Source: Sporopachydermia quercuum
Lineage: Eukaryota; Ascomycota; Sporopachydermiomycetes; Sporopachydermiales; Sporopachydermiaceae
DNA length: 64,000 nucleotides
NCBI GenBank assembly: GCA_001599295.1
Contig: BCGN01000001.1
Coordinates: 1,984,001 to 2,048,000, forward strand
Reading direction: 5' to 3'
The position numbers were made by a program, and so were the translations under genes. Positions 52,830-63,753 of the stretch are shown here, in pieces. The notes below the pieces were generated by a model, which had not been told where the DNA came from, ran no database searches, and saw only the letters and a program-made list of their open reading frames with translations. Within the stretch, counting starts at the first letter, position 1. Each line of letters opens with the position of its first letter.

Positions 52830-54446
52830 TCACCCTAATAACCAATTAGCAACTCGATTTTCAACATTTAAATTTCTTGAGTCATTTGATTGCGTTTCTG
52901 GTTCTCTAGGAGATACAACAGGGTACTATTAATCAGTTAGTTAAATTAGTGTCATAGAATATATAGAGCATAAGAGAGAATTTTAATAGCGTGATATCAA
53001 ATGCTGTTATCAAATGAAACTATTACCCTTCTTCACTATCCTCATACTTACATTCCAGTCACCATATACCATATTCATTTTAGCATAGTGATACAGTTTA
53101 TCATCTTGAGCCAATTCCCTGTCATAAAGAAACCTATCAGGCATACTTGTATTATTTGTTCCATAACTGATAGAAGATCCTAATAAACTTGCATTATCAT
53201 CAGAATTAACTCTAACGNCACTAAAACTACCATTATGGTGATTTCTTCTCTTGTTCTTAACATCAATTTGTGGTAACCAGTATTTACCTTTACCACCACG
53301 AACATATCTTAATCCTTCATTGATTCTTGACATTCTGGTTGAACTCTCCGGATGATCCAATACTGCTTCTATTGAATCAAACTGCCTATATCCATAACCA
53401 TTACCATAAAAAGTATTTTTAAAATCACTGACTAGATCTTTACACCCTAGTAAAGAATCTTTAAATGCCATTGTAGAGGTTAATCTACAGCCTTTTCTGC
53501 ACATTTCTGGTGTAGCGTATTCCTTATAGGAAAAAGCAATTGAGTGCAAAACTGCGAACCCCACTAACTCCACACACATTAAAGAATTCTGAATCACCGC
53601 CGCAATGTTATCTTTTGTATAGTATCCAACATCATGAATAATCCCAACGAATTGTAGCAATGATAGTAAGAATCCTTGCCAATATGATGCAAATATAATC
53701 AGCTTGATACAAAGAAATTTTTTCAGAGGCTTGAAAGGCTTCAGATCATCAAGTAAACAATACCAAAATAATGCTAGTGAGTATAATGACAACGACGCAC
53801 TCAAATTGTATCCTATACTTATCCACATGTAACCACTCTTTAGTCCGATATAATTACTTTGATATGTATCTGTCGCTTGACATATGACAATAGCTAGACA
53901 TAAAAATGGCTTGATCCAAGTATACTGTAAAATTCCTCTTTTTACCGCCAGAAATGAATAAGGATCACTTATATCAATCTTGGGGAAACAGTAATTGAAT
54001 GGGAAGAGTAAAGGCTTGGGGGACCTTCCTGAGGTAAATAGAATAATATTTCTCTCTCCTCCAAGGATTTTCGTTAGTAATGAAAAAAAAGTATAGATAA
54101 CAAAAGCTTCATACACTTCTTTTATTGGTTCTAGAATTTCTCCAAGTAGAGATCCTGTGAGGTTGAACCATGAACTTAAAGCGTATAATGGAACTAAAAC
54201 TTGTATTCGTACAATTAATCGCTGGAGTGCAGGCTTCCTATAGTTTAGAAGCTGTGATACTATTGACGTCAAGGATATCAGAACTGATAAAATTGTACAG
54301 ATACTACAGAAGGTTTGAATACTATGAGGCAGCCGTGGCAAAGGATTTTCGGTGGTAGGAGAATCTATATTGTGCGGATCATTTTGTGTTTGTTGCTGTG
54401 ATAGGAGAAGACTGCTTAACATTTGTAATGGATAGTATAGATTCAT
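52830..54446 (-). CDS. HFL1: Vacuolar membrane protein Hfl1 (Ost-alpha/TMEM184 family), one intron
   Basis: Exons 54446-53052 and 52925-52830, 496 aa. Hfl1 is a seven-span vacuolar protein that binds Atg8 in yeasts and supports vacuolar microautophagy. Membrane segments begin at about residue 45. Family motifs include YEAFVIYTFFSLLTKILGGERN, KRGILQYTWIKPF and PFKPLKKFLCIKLIIFASYWQ. The open frame runs past a GTAAGT donor at 53051 and would end in an unrelated tail. Splicing to 52925 (branch AACTAAC, acceptor AATAG) joins GDWN to YPVVSPREPE and gives a 31-residue last exon ending ANWLLG. The GDW-N-Y-P join is characteristic of the family, so I prefer the spliced form. An N at 53218 falls in a GNC codon. 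Length compares with 418 aa in S. cerevisiae. Confidence 0.88.
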
Positions 54447-55642
54447 TGTTGGAGACTTTAGCTAGGATTCAGGACAAAACATAAGATTATTCACCTGGAT
54501 GGTTCAACATAGAAAAGGATAGAACTAGGCTGGTGTTTTCTTTTCTCGCTCAGTAGGTAGAATATCTGAGCTGTTGAAGAACAACTGAGAATTAAGCTGA
54601 AGACTGAAGAAGAGGCACTTTAGGACAAGAGCAGGTTGTCAGCTTGATGGTAGAAGCTTATGGCTTGGGAACATATTTTCAGTAAAGAATCTAAAGAGAA
54701 GTTCAGATAGGTTCATTGCTGGAAGAATCAGAAATCTATTTGTAAATAAGAGAAAAGATAATAGTGAATAGCAAAATGTATCAAAAGGAAGAAAGAAGAG
54801 AAGGTCAATAAACACGAGCTTTTCGTGAACGTGATGAGGTTCTTACGCGGAGAAGATAATAGAGGATAGTATCCGAAATATGGGAGTAGGAAATGATGGC
54901 TGAGTAAATGATTTGTACACTTGGGATTATTTGAATGGTTACGGGATAGCTTTAAAGGGTTTTAACATAACAGCCGAGCTGGTAAAACTTTATGAAGATA
55001 TTCAATTAGATGTCACTGATGTCTAATAATAAATTCAGTTGAATGGCCACCTTGCTCAGCTTCAAATTACTTATTTTTATATTATATCCGTAATTTCAAC
55101 TTCCTGTATGCATGCTATCTGTTGATAACTTGATTCTGACATTTGGCTCTCGGACAACATAATTATAGGACACTTTATTCGGACAAATTTTCTACTTTGT
55201 CAAAATCTTGTATATTGGCATAATCACCCTCTTACTATATGCTTCCGCTATATAACTGTATGTAATATGAATAAAGGTAAAGGATTATCTGATCCTATTT
55301 ATTTTATTGATTATCTTTTTTATAATTATATCAGATTGTGAATGGGGGGATTTCTCCGCTTCCTTGTAATAAATCATGTATCCTGACGTTTCTAACCGAT
55401 AAATGTTAGGTTTCATGTCGGACACTGTCTACTTAATAACTTAATAGTGTAATGGTTTTAAACCTTAACATGACAAATATGCATTCCATCATAATCTTAC
55501 AGAATCATACATATAAAACAAAAGTTAATCTCAATTGTTCCTTTTTTACTCTTATCAATTCCTTTAGTTCTTTCGAATTGTTTTAATTCTACTTATCAAA
55601 ATTTGCCAAAAAGACGAAACTTCCTGGCAAAAAGCCTCAAAA
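54447..55642. other. Divergent promoter region, HFL1 / GPI-PLD
   Basis: 1.2 kb between two genes transcribed away from each other. AT-rich; no gene or RNA is recognised. Confidence 0.5.
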
Positions 55643-58273
55643 ATGCTCTGGCTGACTTCCTTACCAAAAGTTCTGTTGGAGAGCTTTTGGGTTTTGACCC
55701 TCCTCTACCCTCAACATTCTTCATCTGCTGGCATAGCTGTTCATCTAACTGTGTCATCAAGAGCTCATTCCGCATTACCTGTTGATATCTCTCATGAATC
55801 TCTGATTCCTTACTTTCAAGCTGGAACATTTTTTCCTGATGCGTTCTATAATTGTCTTGGATTATCAGAGGCAGCGGAGGAGGCTCATTGGCCCCCGTTC
55901 TTACTAGCTGCAGTACATCACTACTATACTAAGTATGGAAGATCATCTGCAACTAGTTCTATCTCTAGTGCTACTGAATATAACGGTTTAGCTTTCAAAA
56001 CTTTTCTCTACGGAATTTTAAGCCATCAGGTTGCTGATGTATCATGGCATTCACTATATGTGGCTCAGGGTTTTATGGAAATAATCAGCCAACTAGATTT
56101 CAATGGGAATAAAGATAATGCTCATCAGTTTATGGATACGGGTGGTGATATGATTCTAATGGCAAGAGTACTCAGAAACAAGAAGGAAGCTGATAACGAT
56201 TATTTCAATTCTGAGTGGTCAATTCCTGCTGATGATCTTGTTGCCGTCTACCGTAAAATGGGTTACACAACTGTAACTAAGCAAGCTATTCAATACTGCA
56301 TGTTATCAGGTAAAGCAGCAATACAAGCTGAATTATTATCAGCTCCATCTTCTTCATTATATTACATTGATCAATCTCCGTTGATGAATTTTTTATTAGA
56401 AGACTATTATCTTGGTGGACTGAAAGAAATGTCATTTTCTGTGGTAGAGTGCATGCGAAGGTTTGGAATCTGGTTTGAAGATAGGGAAGCAATGCCTGAT
56501 AATGCTTGGAGTCTATGTGGTGTTTTTCGTCCTCACAAACAAGATTTGAAAAAGAAAGAGAAAGAAGACCAGGACAATAATAGATATTCTACTATGATTA
56601 TTAATGATGATGGAGATAAGATTGCTGCTACCAGTGCTCCTGGTAATAGGATTAGTGCTACTAATTCTCACGATACATCAGTCATGGCTGAGTCAAAAGC
56701 TTTATTGAATCCTTTTGATGAAATACCTTTTATCTCAGTTACCAGCTATATTCCTGTATCATATTTTGGTTCTAGTATATTAGTTGGCTATTTTCTTGAC
56801 AATAATAATACTCCTAATAGCAATCATCCTACAATTGCTGTCAGTGCACCCTATGAAAATTACCATGGTAATACTACTGGCTCAGTTTATGTTATTCCTT
56901 TAAAGGAAATAACTAGTTCTACTACTACAACTACATCTTCTACTAAAATTCACCCTAATATTGAAGCCAGTCCCATGGGAACTGCGCTATATGAATATAA
57001 CTATCCGCAGCAGTTTGGTTATAGTATGACGAAACTATCATTGACTGATCACTATGAAGAAGATATACTAATAATCTCATCACCAGGTGATTCTACAATT
57101 TATTTTTATAGAAGCAATGAGCTTCTATTAACTATCCCTGGTAGGTTATTAGATAAAACCTTTACGAAGTATGGATCAACAGGTAATGGTATTAAACTGT
57201 TAGGTAATTGTATGAAAGTTATAGGCCAAGGTAACACTTCAACTCTTCTTATATCAAGTGCTTATTCGGATGCTAGGAAAGACACTCCGGCAGCAAATAC
57301 CAATCCTGAAGAATTGTCAAATAGATTCAATAATGTCCAACAGCAAGGTGCTGTATATGCTATTGGAAATCTAACGGGAGGATTGGTATATGGAACTGAC
57401 TTTTTTACTGTGGATAAAATTGTGTCTCCTGATAAGAATGCGTACTCACAATTTGGATATGAGATAGCTGTTAGCGACAAGTATTTTTATATTTCTGCTT
57501 TTGGTGCATCAACAGTTTACGCTTATAGAGTAAAAGATTTGAAGATGATTGGTGAAATTGATAGTAGTGTGAGTACCAAGAAGTATCATAAGAAACCACA
57601 GGAACAACAGGAAGAGACTACCACTAGTAGTAACATTAACAATAATAAGAACAGTAATGATTTCAATACATTTGCTTCACCCAGTAGAAACGGATTGTTT
57701 GGTAGAAGTATCGCAGCTGGTAATTGCAATAACATTGAATGGGTAATAATTGGAGCTCCTTCTAGTAAAGGAGGATCAGCATATTTATATATTGTCAACT
57801 CTGATGATAATGATAGTATTATCAACAATAATAATGCCGAGTCAATTCATTTGATGAAAAGTTTCAACGTTGGCAATAATTTTGGTTACTCTATGGAGAT
57901 GTACAACAATTGTCTAATATACGTTTCATCACCGTTTGGTGATGATGGGAAAGGAGTTTTATGGATTGTTGATATAAGAAAGTTAAGCAATGAGAAGAGA
58001 AAAGAGATTATGGAAAATAATCAAAACAAGGAAACTGAAAGTACGGATCCATCTGGAATACCAAATCCTATTAGAATTCTGACAGGAGAATCAATTGAAC
58101 TGTTTTCTGGATTTGGTGATGTTATTTTTCCTTTTAAAGATGAAGTTGACAATAAGGATAAATTAGCGATTGGGGTACCAAATTATGGGTTCTCACAATA
58201 TATTCAAGATAATAGGAAGTCTACAGGTGTAGTTAGGATTTATGATATTGACCTTGATAATGCTTTGTCATAG
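55643..58273 (+). CDS. Glycosylphosphatidylinositol-specific phospholipase D homolog
   Basis: An 876-aa secreted-type protein, close to human GPLD1 (840). GPI-PLD cleaves GPI anchors on the inositol side. The N-terminus is hydrophobic (VLLESFWVLTLLY), a probable signal peptide. The zinc-dependent phospholipase domain (about 30-290) shows VHLTVSSRAH, FFPDAFYNC, EEAHWPPFL, LSHQVADVSWHSLYVAQGF, GGDMI and YYLGGLKEMSF, all paralleling GPLD1 blocks including its conserved His. From about 360 on are FG-GAP beta-propeller repeats: IAVSAPYEN..GSVYVIP, FGYSM..IISSPG, FGYEIAVS, FGRSIA..IIGAPS, FGYSM..YVSSPFGDDGKG. Asn/Ser-rich linkers break up the propeller. S. cerevisiae has no such enzyme that I know of. 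Activity and substrates here are inferred from family only. The ATG at 55643 is chosen because it precedes the hydrophobic segment. Confidence 0.87.
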   Translation: MLWLTSLPKVLLESFWVLTLLYPQHSSSAGIAVHLTVSSRAHSALPVDISHESLIPYFQAGTFFPDAFYNCLGLSEAAEEAHWPPFLLAAVHHYYTKYGRSSATSSISSATEYNGLAFKTFLYGILSHQVADVSWHSLYVAQGFMEIISQLDFNGNKDNAHQFMDTGGDMILMARVLRNKKEADNDYFNSEWSIPADDLVAVYRKMGYTTVTKQAIQYCMLSGKAAIQAELLSAPSSSLYYIDQSPLMNFLLEDYYLGGLKEMSFSVVECMRRFGIWFEDREAMPDNAWSLCGVFRPHKQDLKKKEKEDQDNNRYSTMIINDDGDKIAATSAPGNRISATNSHDTSVMAESKALLNPFDEIPFISVTSYIPVSYFGSSILVGYFLDNNNTPNSNHPTIAVSAPYENYHGNTTGSVYVIPLKEITSSTTTTTSSTKIHPNIEASPMGTALYEYNYPQQFGYSMTKLSLTDHYEEDILIISSPGDSTIYFYRSNELLLTIPGRLLDKTFTKYGSTGNGIKLLGNCMKVIGQGNTSTLLISSAYSDARKDTPAANTNPEELSNRFNNVQQQGAVYAIGNLTGGLVYGTDFFTVDKIVSPDKNAYSQFGYEIAVSDKYFYISAFGASTVYAYRVKDLKMIGEIDSSVSTKKYHKKPQEQQEETTTSSNINNNKNSNDFNTFASPSRNGLFGRSIAAGNCNNIEWVIIGAPSSKGGSAYLYIVNSDDNDSIINNNNAESIHLMKSFNVGNNFGYSMEMYNNCLIYVSSPFGDDGKGVLWIVDIRKLSNEKRKEIMENNQNKETESTDPSGIPNPIRILTGESIELFSGFGDVIFPFKDEVDNKDKLAIGVPNYGFSQYIQDNRKSTGVVRIYDIDLDNALS

Positions 58274-59244
58274 CATTATCACTATTGGTATATAGTATGA
58301 GAGGTATATTCGGAGAAATTGGACTGGATTGTATATGGTATGAAAGGAAATGGTTGTTGGTTAATAAATGGAAATAAACGTTATTGATAAATACTAATAA
58401 AACATGATAGTAAGATATGATTAACTGGGTATCTGTATAGAACACAAGTAAATAAGTAACATTAATGTTTTAACTGAGGATGCAACCCTATAAGAGTTTG
58501 GAGGAGCTAGCTATATACTTATCGATCCCTTGAAGAATCATTTCTCTTCTTCTACTACTATTACTTATAGTTAGATTATCGATTTAATCTTCTATTTATT
58601 TATATATTTACAAGATATATCATACACACAAAACAATAAAGTAGAGAATGATGTTATACGATAAAATTGATTATACCGAAGCAAGAAAAATCAGTTATGC
58701 ATAACATGGAATCAGGGATATACTAAGAAGAAAAATCCCAATTGTTGATGTGACATATGGTTTATATCAATATCGTCCCCAACTCTTACTACTGATACAT
58801 TTTTGACATATGCCAACTAGTGCTTCCCTAAGTTTACCCATGTACTCCATATACAGATTCCTATGCTAATCATAAGAAGAATCATTACCATGATATACTT
58901 CATTAAAGAAGCTTCCCAAAAGAACTGTGAAATCATCTCAACGTTGAGCACATGAATATTCCGAGTTTCTAGTATAATCTTGACATGACAATAACTAAGT
59001 AAAGAGCTAACCAAGTCAATCATAAAACCACTACAATGCAGTATATAAATTTCTATAGCTCAAAAATATAATACAGGCAACGCAGCAACAATGGCAATAC
59101 TGTACCAAAAGAAACCAGATTGTACAGAGCTGTTAGTTTAAAATACAGCAACCGCAACAGCCATAATTGTCTCATAAGTATCAATCAATTAATTTATTCC
59201 TGTACGATCTCAGTAACATTCAAACTACTACATTCAAAATCCAA
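58274..59244. other. Convergent spacer between GPI-PLD and AIM23
   Basis: Nearly 1 kb between two 3' ends, AT-rich. Short minus frames at 58233 and 58817 lack protein-like features. Confidence 0.5.
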
Positions 59245-60372
59245 TCACCATTTATTTCTTCTGTGATTGCCTTTGTATCCTCCTCTTTTATCATATCCTA
59301 CCGACGTCCGTCTTTGGTGGTGCATCGCATTTAGTCTTTCTTGTTCCTCCTGATATTTTATTTGTTTCTTTCGTTGCATTTTCTCTCGCGCTTCTAATAG
59401 TTTTCGCTTTGATTCTTCTAACAACTTCCCATCAATGCCTTTATTATGATCAATATCACTTTCTTCTTCTTCTTCTTCAACCGCAGTTCCAGCTTTTGGT
59501 CCATATTTCAGTAACAATCTATTAGAAATATCACCTACCGGGGCACTTATTTTAGTACCAAGTTCTTCAAGCATTTCGATCAACTCATTATAAACTTTCT
59601 TTCTACCTAATAACTCCAAGTCTGAGCTAACTTTCGATCTCTGATCTTCACTATTTGTTACTTTAGCAGCTACATTATTCCAGTCAACTCTACTAGCATT
59701 TTCTTTCGATGAAATATAAATCATAAGCTGATTACCCTTTGATAGATGTTTTTCGAATTCTTTCCTTTTATGAGTTGATAAATCTGCTTGAGAAATGTTC
59801 CAATGAATCAAAATATGCTTAACTCTCTTTTTGTTCTTTTTCTTGTTTTTCTCTCTTTCCTTCTCTTTCATCCTTCGTATAATTTCTAATTCTAATGGAT
59901 CCGTAGCATTTGAAACCGATATATTTTCATTGTCGTTCTCATCGACACGAACAGTTTTGCAAATAACGGTACCATTTGGTTCAATGCTGTCAATAACAAT
60001 TTCATTACTTCTATTAACATATCGAGGATTTGATAAAAGATCCTTTATATGTGTTGATTTGACTCTTTGATTTGAATAGGATACAATAAGATCAACGTAA
60101 CCAGTACGGGAATGTTTTAGAACCTCGCTGATGAGTTTTTGCTTTTCAGGTGAAATATTGGAACGATCAAAAGAGTCCCTAGAATTTGAGGAATTAGAAT
60201 TCTGTGAATGGTTCCATCTTGTTTGAAGCATGAAAGATGCTGTGTCGGATGCAGAAATGAATGGCTTATGCGATTGTGCTGATGATGGTGCTGATGCCAA
60301 TGGAAGTAACAGTTTGGCCGTAATAGGCTTCAATGCTGAAATCGACCTACNGGTCAAAAATTGAACCAACAT
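59245..60372 (-). CDS. AIM23: Mitochondrial translation initiation factor 3 (Aim23-like)
   Basis: A 375-aa protein. The frame extends upstream to a GTG at 60405, but the first ATG is at 60372, in an ACAAG context. The N-terminus MLVQFLT...SISALKPITAKLLLPLASAP is a mitochondrial presequence. The body keeps the IF3 layout: an N-domain (EIVIDSIEPNGTVICKT), a long charged linker helix (EREKNKKKNKKR), and a C-domain starting KHILIHWNISQADL with a KHLSKGNQLMIYIS strand-helix. The C-terminal tail is Lys/Arg/Glu-rich and ends GGYKGNHRRNKW. Mitochondrial IF3 prevents premature subunit joining and selects start codons in the organelle. Sequence conservation in this family is low, so the call rests on layout plus the KHI..W motif. 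An N at 60351 lies in the presequence. Confidence 0.8.
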   Translation of the reverse strand: MLVQFLTXRSISALKPITAKLLLPLASAPSSAQSHKPFISASDTASFMLQTRWNHSQNSNSSNSRDSFDRSNISPEKQKLISEVLKHSRTGYVDLIVSYSNQRVKSTHIKDLLSNPRYVNRSNEIVIDSIEPNGTVICKTVRVDENDNENISVSNATDPLELEIIRRMKEKEREKNKKKNKKRVKHILIHWNISQADLSTHKRKEFEKHLSKGNQLMIYISSKENASRVDWNNVAAKVTNSEDQRSKVSSDLELLGRKKVYNELIEMLEELGTKISAPVGDISNRLLLKYGPKAGTAVEEEEEESDIDHNKGIDGKLLEESKRKLLEAREKMQRKKQIKYQEEQERLNAMHHQRRTSVGYDKRGGYKGNHRRNKW

Positions 60373-60739
60373 CTTGTAGATATGTAAATATGTAAATATG
60401 TTCACGGCTCTTGATAGACTCGTATGTAGTCAATATAACGGAATTGTTTCCGACTGATGCGACTAGTACACAAATTTATAGTTTTGGAAAGACAGACAAA
60501 AAGGACCTTCTATCGGATCAGACGAACAAAAAGTATCGAGACAATTATATTATAATATTCTTCTTGGATCTAATACAATAAACATGCTGTTATTAATATT
60601 GACAGAGCAAAAAAGCTTATTAAAATAAGAACTTATCTTAGACACGATTCATTAGATATAGTAAATAAATATAATAGCAATATTACTAGATAACAAACAT
60701 AAAAAAGATTCCAAGAAAGTAGATACAATTTTCATTTGG

Positions 60740-60745
60740 CACGTG
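60740..60745. promoter_or_regulatory. CACGTG E-box between AIM23 and SDH2
   Basis: GCACGTGACT, matching the Cbf1-type CACGTGA also seen twice upstream of TOF1. About 370 bp upstream of AIM23. Confidence 0.35.
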
Positions 60746-61699
60746 ACTGAGACTATCAATTTCACGTCTCACTTCGAGGTGTCTAATATCGGGGAGTAGA
60801 TAAAACTCAATAGGTGGGGGTAATATGAAAGATAGCAAATGAAGTGTGGAGATGAAGAGAAAAGCAATATCCCGAATGTGCTATTGATAAGAAAGAAGAA
60901 TGGTAGATGATTTGGTTGGGAATTGAAATGTAAGGTGGTAGTATAAGAAGTTATTAATAGAAAGACTAATGAGACATTTGATTGGAGCTTAATGAGATTG
61001 TTTATAGATTAGGTTAAAGATAAGGAGGAATGAGTAGAAGATGAAGATTGAGGGATTTATAGTTCTGTTGAGTTACCTAACCATGTGATCATGCGATGAT
61101 GTGATGATCAGGCAAAAAGAACTCGGAAGGTCAATTCATTCTGAAGCAAGTACAAACCTCCACCACATACATTTGTGCTTTATTGATTACAATGGGAATA
61201 TTTGGATGTGAAAATTTAGTTATCTGTTCAGCAAAACTTCCATCTTGATAATAGTATAAATCAAATCAAACCAAGAGATTGTTTCACAACANAGGAAGTA
61301 ACAATCGATTAGTCTATTACTTCTGGATGCTTTGAAGTGCAATAACATTTCTATGCATTCTACATGTATCTATTTCACCAGTTTCATTTCTGGCACCTAT
61401 CTATTCATACTTTCTACATCGTCTAAATACATATATCACGCATCACCCACTATCAATCTAACAATCGCTCTCATANTCATTGTCCGGAATAACACGGGGT
61501 TACTCAATCTCATCGGATAAAGGGTGTTCAGATCTGACTAGGGAGGTTTTAATAGCGGGAAATTGTGGAGAGGAATGCAAGTATCCGATTCATTTTCCTA
61601 ATAGGGACTACAAATTCATGTACAGGCGTCCAATGACAGGATTTTAGAGGAATTTATCGGAGTGAGAGGATATTCAAAGTGGGGCAAGCTTATTCATAG

Positions 61700-61704
61700 C
61701 CAAT
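61700..61704 (+). promoter_or_regulatory. CCAAT box, candidate HAP complex site for SDH2
   Basis: GCCAATCA at 61699-61706 matches the CCAATNA form bound by Hap2/3/5 complexes, which activate respiratory genes in yeasts. It is about 640 bp upstream of SDH2. Confidence 0.4.
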
Positions 61705-61760
61705 CAAAGGAGGAAGAAATCCTATTATCCCTTGTGCCCCATCCCTAGTGAGATATTATA

Positions 61761-61768
61761 TTACCCGG
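61761..61768 (+). promoter_or_regulatory. TTACCCGG, Reb1-like general factor site
   Basis: Matches the TTACCCG core of the yeast general regulatory factor Reb1, between two CCAAT-type boxes and 577 bp upstream of SDH2. Whether this yeast uses the same motif is not known. Confidence 0.35.
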
Positions 61769-61827
61769 CTATTCACATAGTAAAACCCCATAATTTGTAT
61801 AATTTTTGATTATCTAATCCAACCATG

Positions 61828-61832
61828 ATTGG
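61828..61832 (-). promoter_or_regulatory. Inverted CCAAT box (ATTGG) upstream of SDH2
   Basis: TGATTGGC matches the TNATTGG form of the HAP site, about 515 bp upstream of the SDH2 ATG. Confidence 0.4.
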
Positions 61833-62344
61833 CCTGTAATATCAATTAAAACAAATTCTATTTGATGATACAATTCGTGGAGGTGGGTAGAATGATTACT
61901 ATGACTAGTGGTGAAAATAAAACAGGAAAAATCGAAATTAATAGTTATATTGTAAATTTAAACTGTAAAATATATGTTTTCATTGTTAATTATTAAAAAT
62001 TAGGAGAAATTTCTAAAAAATTAGCAGTCTTTTCATTCAATTACTATGAGGAAAGATGGTAAAAGATTGAGATAAACTTTATTTTAGTAGTGGTANACCA
62101 GTAAGGAAATCCACACATCCCGTCCATCCTCCATAAAAGTTCATAGGAGTTGTTTCTTGTATTAAGACAAAATCAACAGACACTTTTCTTTTTCTTTTTA
62201 CCCCATACTGAAAGATACAATTTTGAGTAAAAGAGTTTGAATGAATTGGTGGTATAATAACAATACTTTTGCATATACTTGGAACTACTAAGTATTGGTG
62301 GAACCAAATAAATAAATAGGTCATTAATAATTATTGAGGTCATA

Positions 62345-63178
62345 ATGTTCAAGACCACTACTCGATTAACAGCTTCGTTAGCATCGCAAGTTGCTAACAG
62401 TTACAGTCGACACATTGTTTCTAAGTCAGCATTACGTGGACTTGCTACAGTTGCAGCTGATAAGCCACCAAGAATTAAGAAGTTCAAGATTTACCGATGG
62501 AATCCAGATACCCCAGAAGAAAAGCCAGAAATGAAGACTTACGAAATCAATTTGAATGAATGCGGTCCCATGGTTTTAGATGCTTTATTAAAGATCAAGA
62601 ATGAACAAGATTCTACTTTGACATTTAGAAGATCTTGCCGTGAAGGTATTTGTGGTTCTTGTGCCATGAATATTGGTGGTACCAACACATTAGCTTGTTT
62701 ATGTAAAATTGAGCAAGATCACAGCAAGGAATTGAAGATCTATCCCTTACCACACATGTTCGTTGTCAGAGATTTAGTTCCTGATCTTACTCATTTCTAC
62801 AAGCAATACAAATCTATTCAACCATATTTACAGAGAGATACCGTTCCAGAAGATGGAACCGAGAACCGGCAATCCATTGCTGACAGAAAGAAGCTCGATG
62901 GTCTTTATGAATGTATCTTATGTGCATGCTGCTCTACATCATGTCCTTCATACTGGTGGAATCAACAAGAGTATTTGGGACCTGCAGTTTTAATGCAAGC
63001 TTTCAGATGGATGATTGATTCAAGAGATGAAGCTACTGCTGCCAGAAAAGAAATGCTTCAAAATTCTATGTCTGTCTACAGATGTCACACCATTATGAAC
63101 TGTTCAAGAACGTGTCCTAAGGGTCTTAACCCTGGTTTAGCTATTGCTGAAATTAAGAAGAGCATGGCTTTTGCTTAA
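62345..63178 (+). CDS. SDH2: Succinate dehydrogenase iron-sulfur subunit
   Basis: A 277-aa subunit of respiratory complex II, which passes electrons from the flavoprotein Sdh1 to ubiquinone at the mitochondrial inner membrane. The N-terminal 35 residues are basic and hydroxylated (a presequence, [20 protein letters not shown]). The 2Fe-2S cluster ligands are C98, C103, C106 and C118 in [22 protein letters not shown] (split over the plant-type ferredoxin domain). The C-terminal domain holds [17 protein letters not shown] (C190, C193, C196, C200) and [18 protein letters not shown] (C247, C253, C257), the ligands of the 4Fe-4S and 3Fe-4S centres. All expected ligands are present. No intron. Upstream CCAAT boxes suggest HAP control, an inference. 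Confidence 0.98.
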   Translation: MFKTTTRLTASLASQVANSYSRHIVSKSALRGLATVAADKPPRIKKFKIYRWNPDTPEEKPEMKTYEINLNECGPMVLDALLKIKNEQDSTLTFRRSCREGICGSCAMNIGGTNTLACLCKIEQDHSKELKIYPLPHMFVVRDLVPDLTHFYKQYKSIQPYLQRDTVPEDGTENRQSIADRKKLDGLYECILCACCSTSCPSYWWNQQEYLGPAVLMQAFRWMIDSRDEATAARKEMLQNSMSVYRCHTIMNCSRTCPKGLNPGLAIAEIKKSMAFA

Positions 63179-63753
63179 ACGGAATAAATGGTATTGAAAA
63201 TTAAGCATTTGGTTACTATTTACCTGGGTTCTTCTTTAGATATTGTTTTGTCGCTGAAATACTGGGTAATTTTTAGCCGACTACAATTTTAAAAAGATAT
63301 TGGTTGAACACTTATTTTTGTAGTCATATATTTATTTATTATTTATTTATTTTCCCTTCATAATTCATCTGTTTATTCAAATAAATTTCATTGTTCATCA
63401 TTAAATTTCCTCCATTCTTATTCTTAATTACTTTCAATGACTTGAGCCAACTTTTCTACCATTGGTTGGTCATTATTCTTAACCGGACAGGAATTTTTCG
63501 GAATTTTGTTTGTCTAATGTCCTATGTTACTCTGGATATTAATTGATTATGTGATCCATAATTATAAGATATTGTTGATGTAATCAGTAGCAATCACTTC
63601 TTCTACAGTTCTGGATTAGTCTAGATAAGCGTAATCTTTTCCAAAGTATCAAATCAAATAGATACCTACAATATGCTACGATAAATTAATTTAGGTAATA
63701 ATTGAACATTTTGAAGTATGAAATTCGGATTTGCAGTAATCGACTAGTTAGAA
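63179..63753. other. Intergenic region between SDH2 and the probable ATG10
   Basis: T-rich, with ATTTATTTAT repeats around 63330-63352 that probably belong to the SDH2 3' region. No gene is seen. Confidence 0.5.

Larger units (their letters stand above)
60373..62344. other. Divergent promoter region, AIM23 / SDH2
   Basis: A 2-kb region. It starts with a TATGTAAA octamer repeated about 2.5 times just upstream of AIM23 (60380-60400). Further in is one CACGTG (60740-60745), and nearer SDH2 are two CCAAT-type boxes and a Reb1-like site (listed separately). No gene is seen. Confidence 0.55.

Noticed and set aside
61076-61150. C/D snoRNA-like boxes (GTGATGA ... CTGA)
   Set aside because: The boxes are only about 40 bases apart with no terminal stem; too short for a C/D guide RNA.
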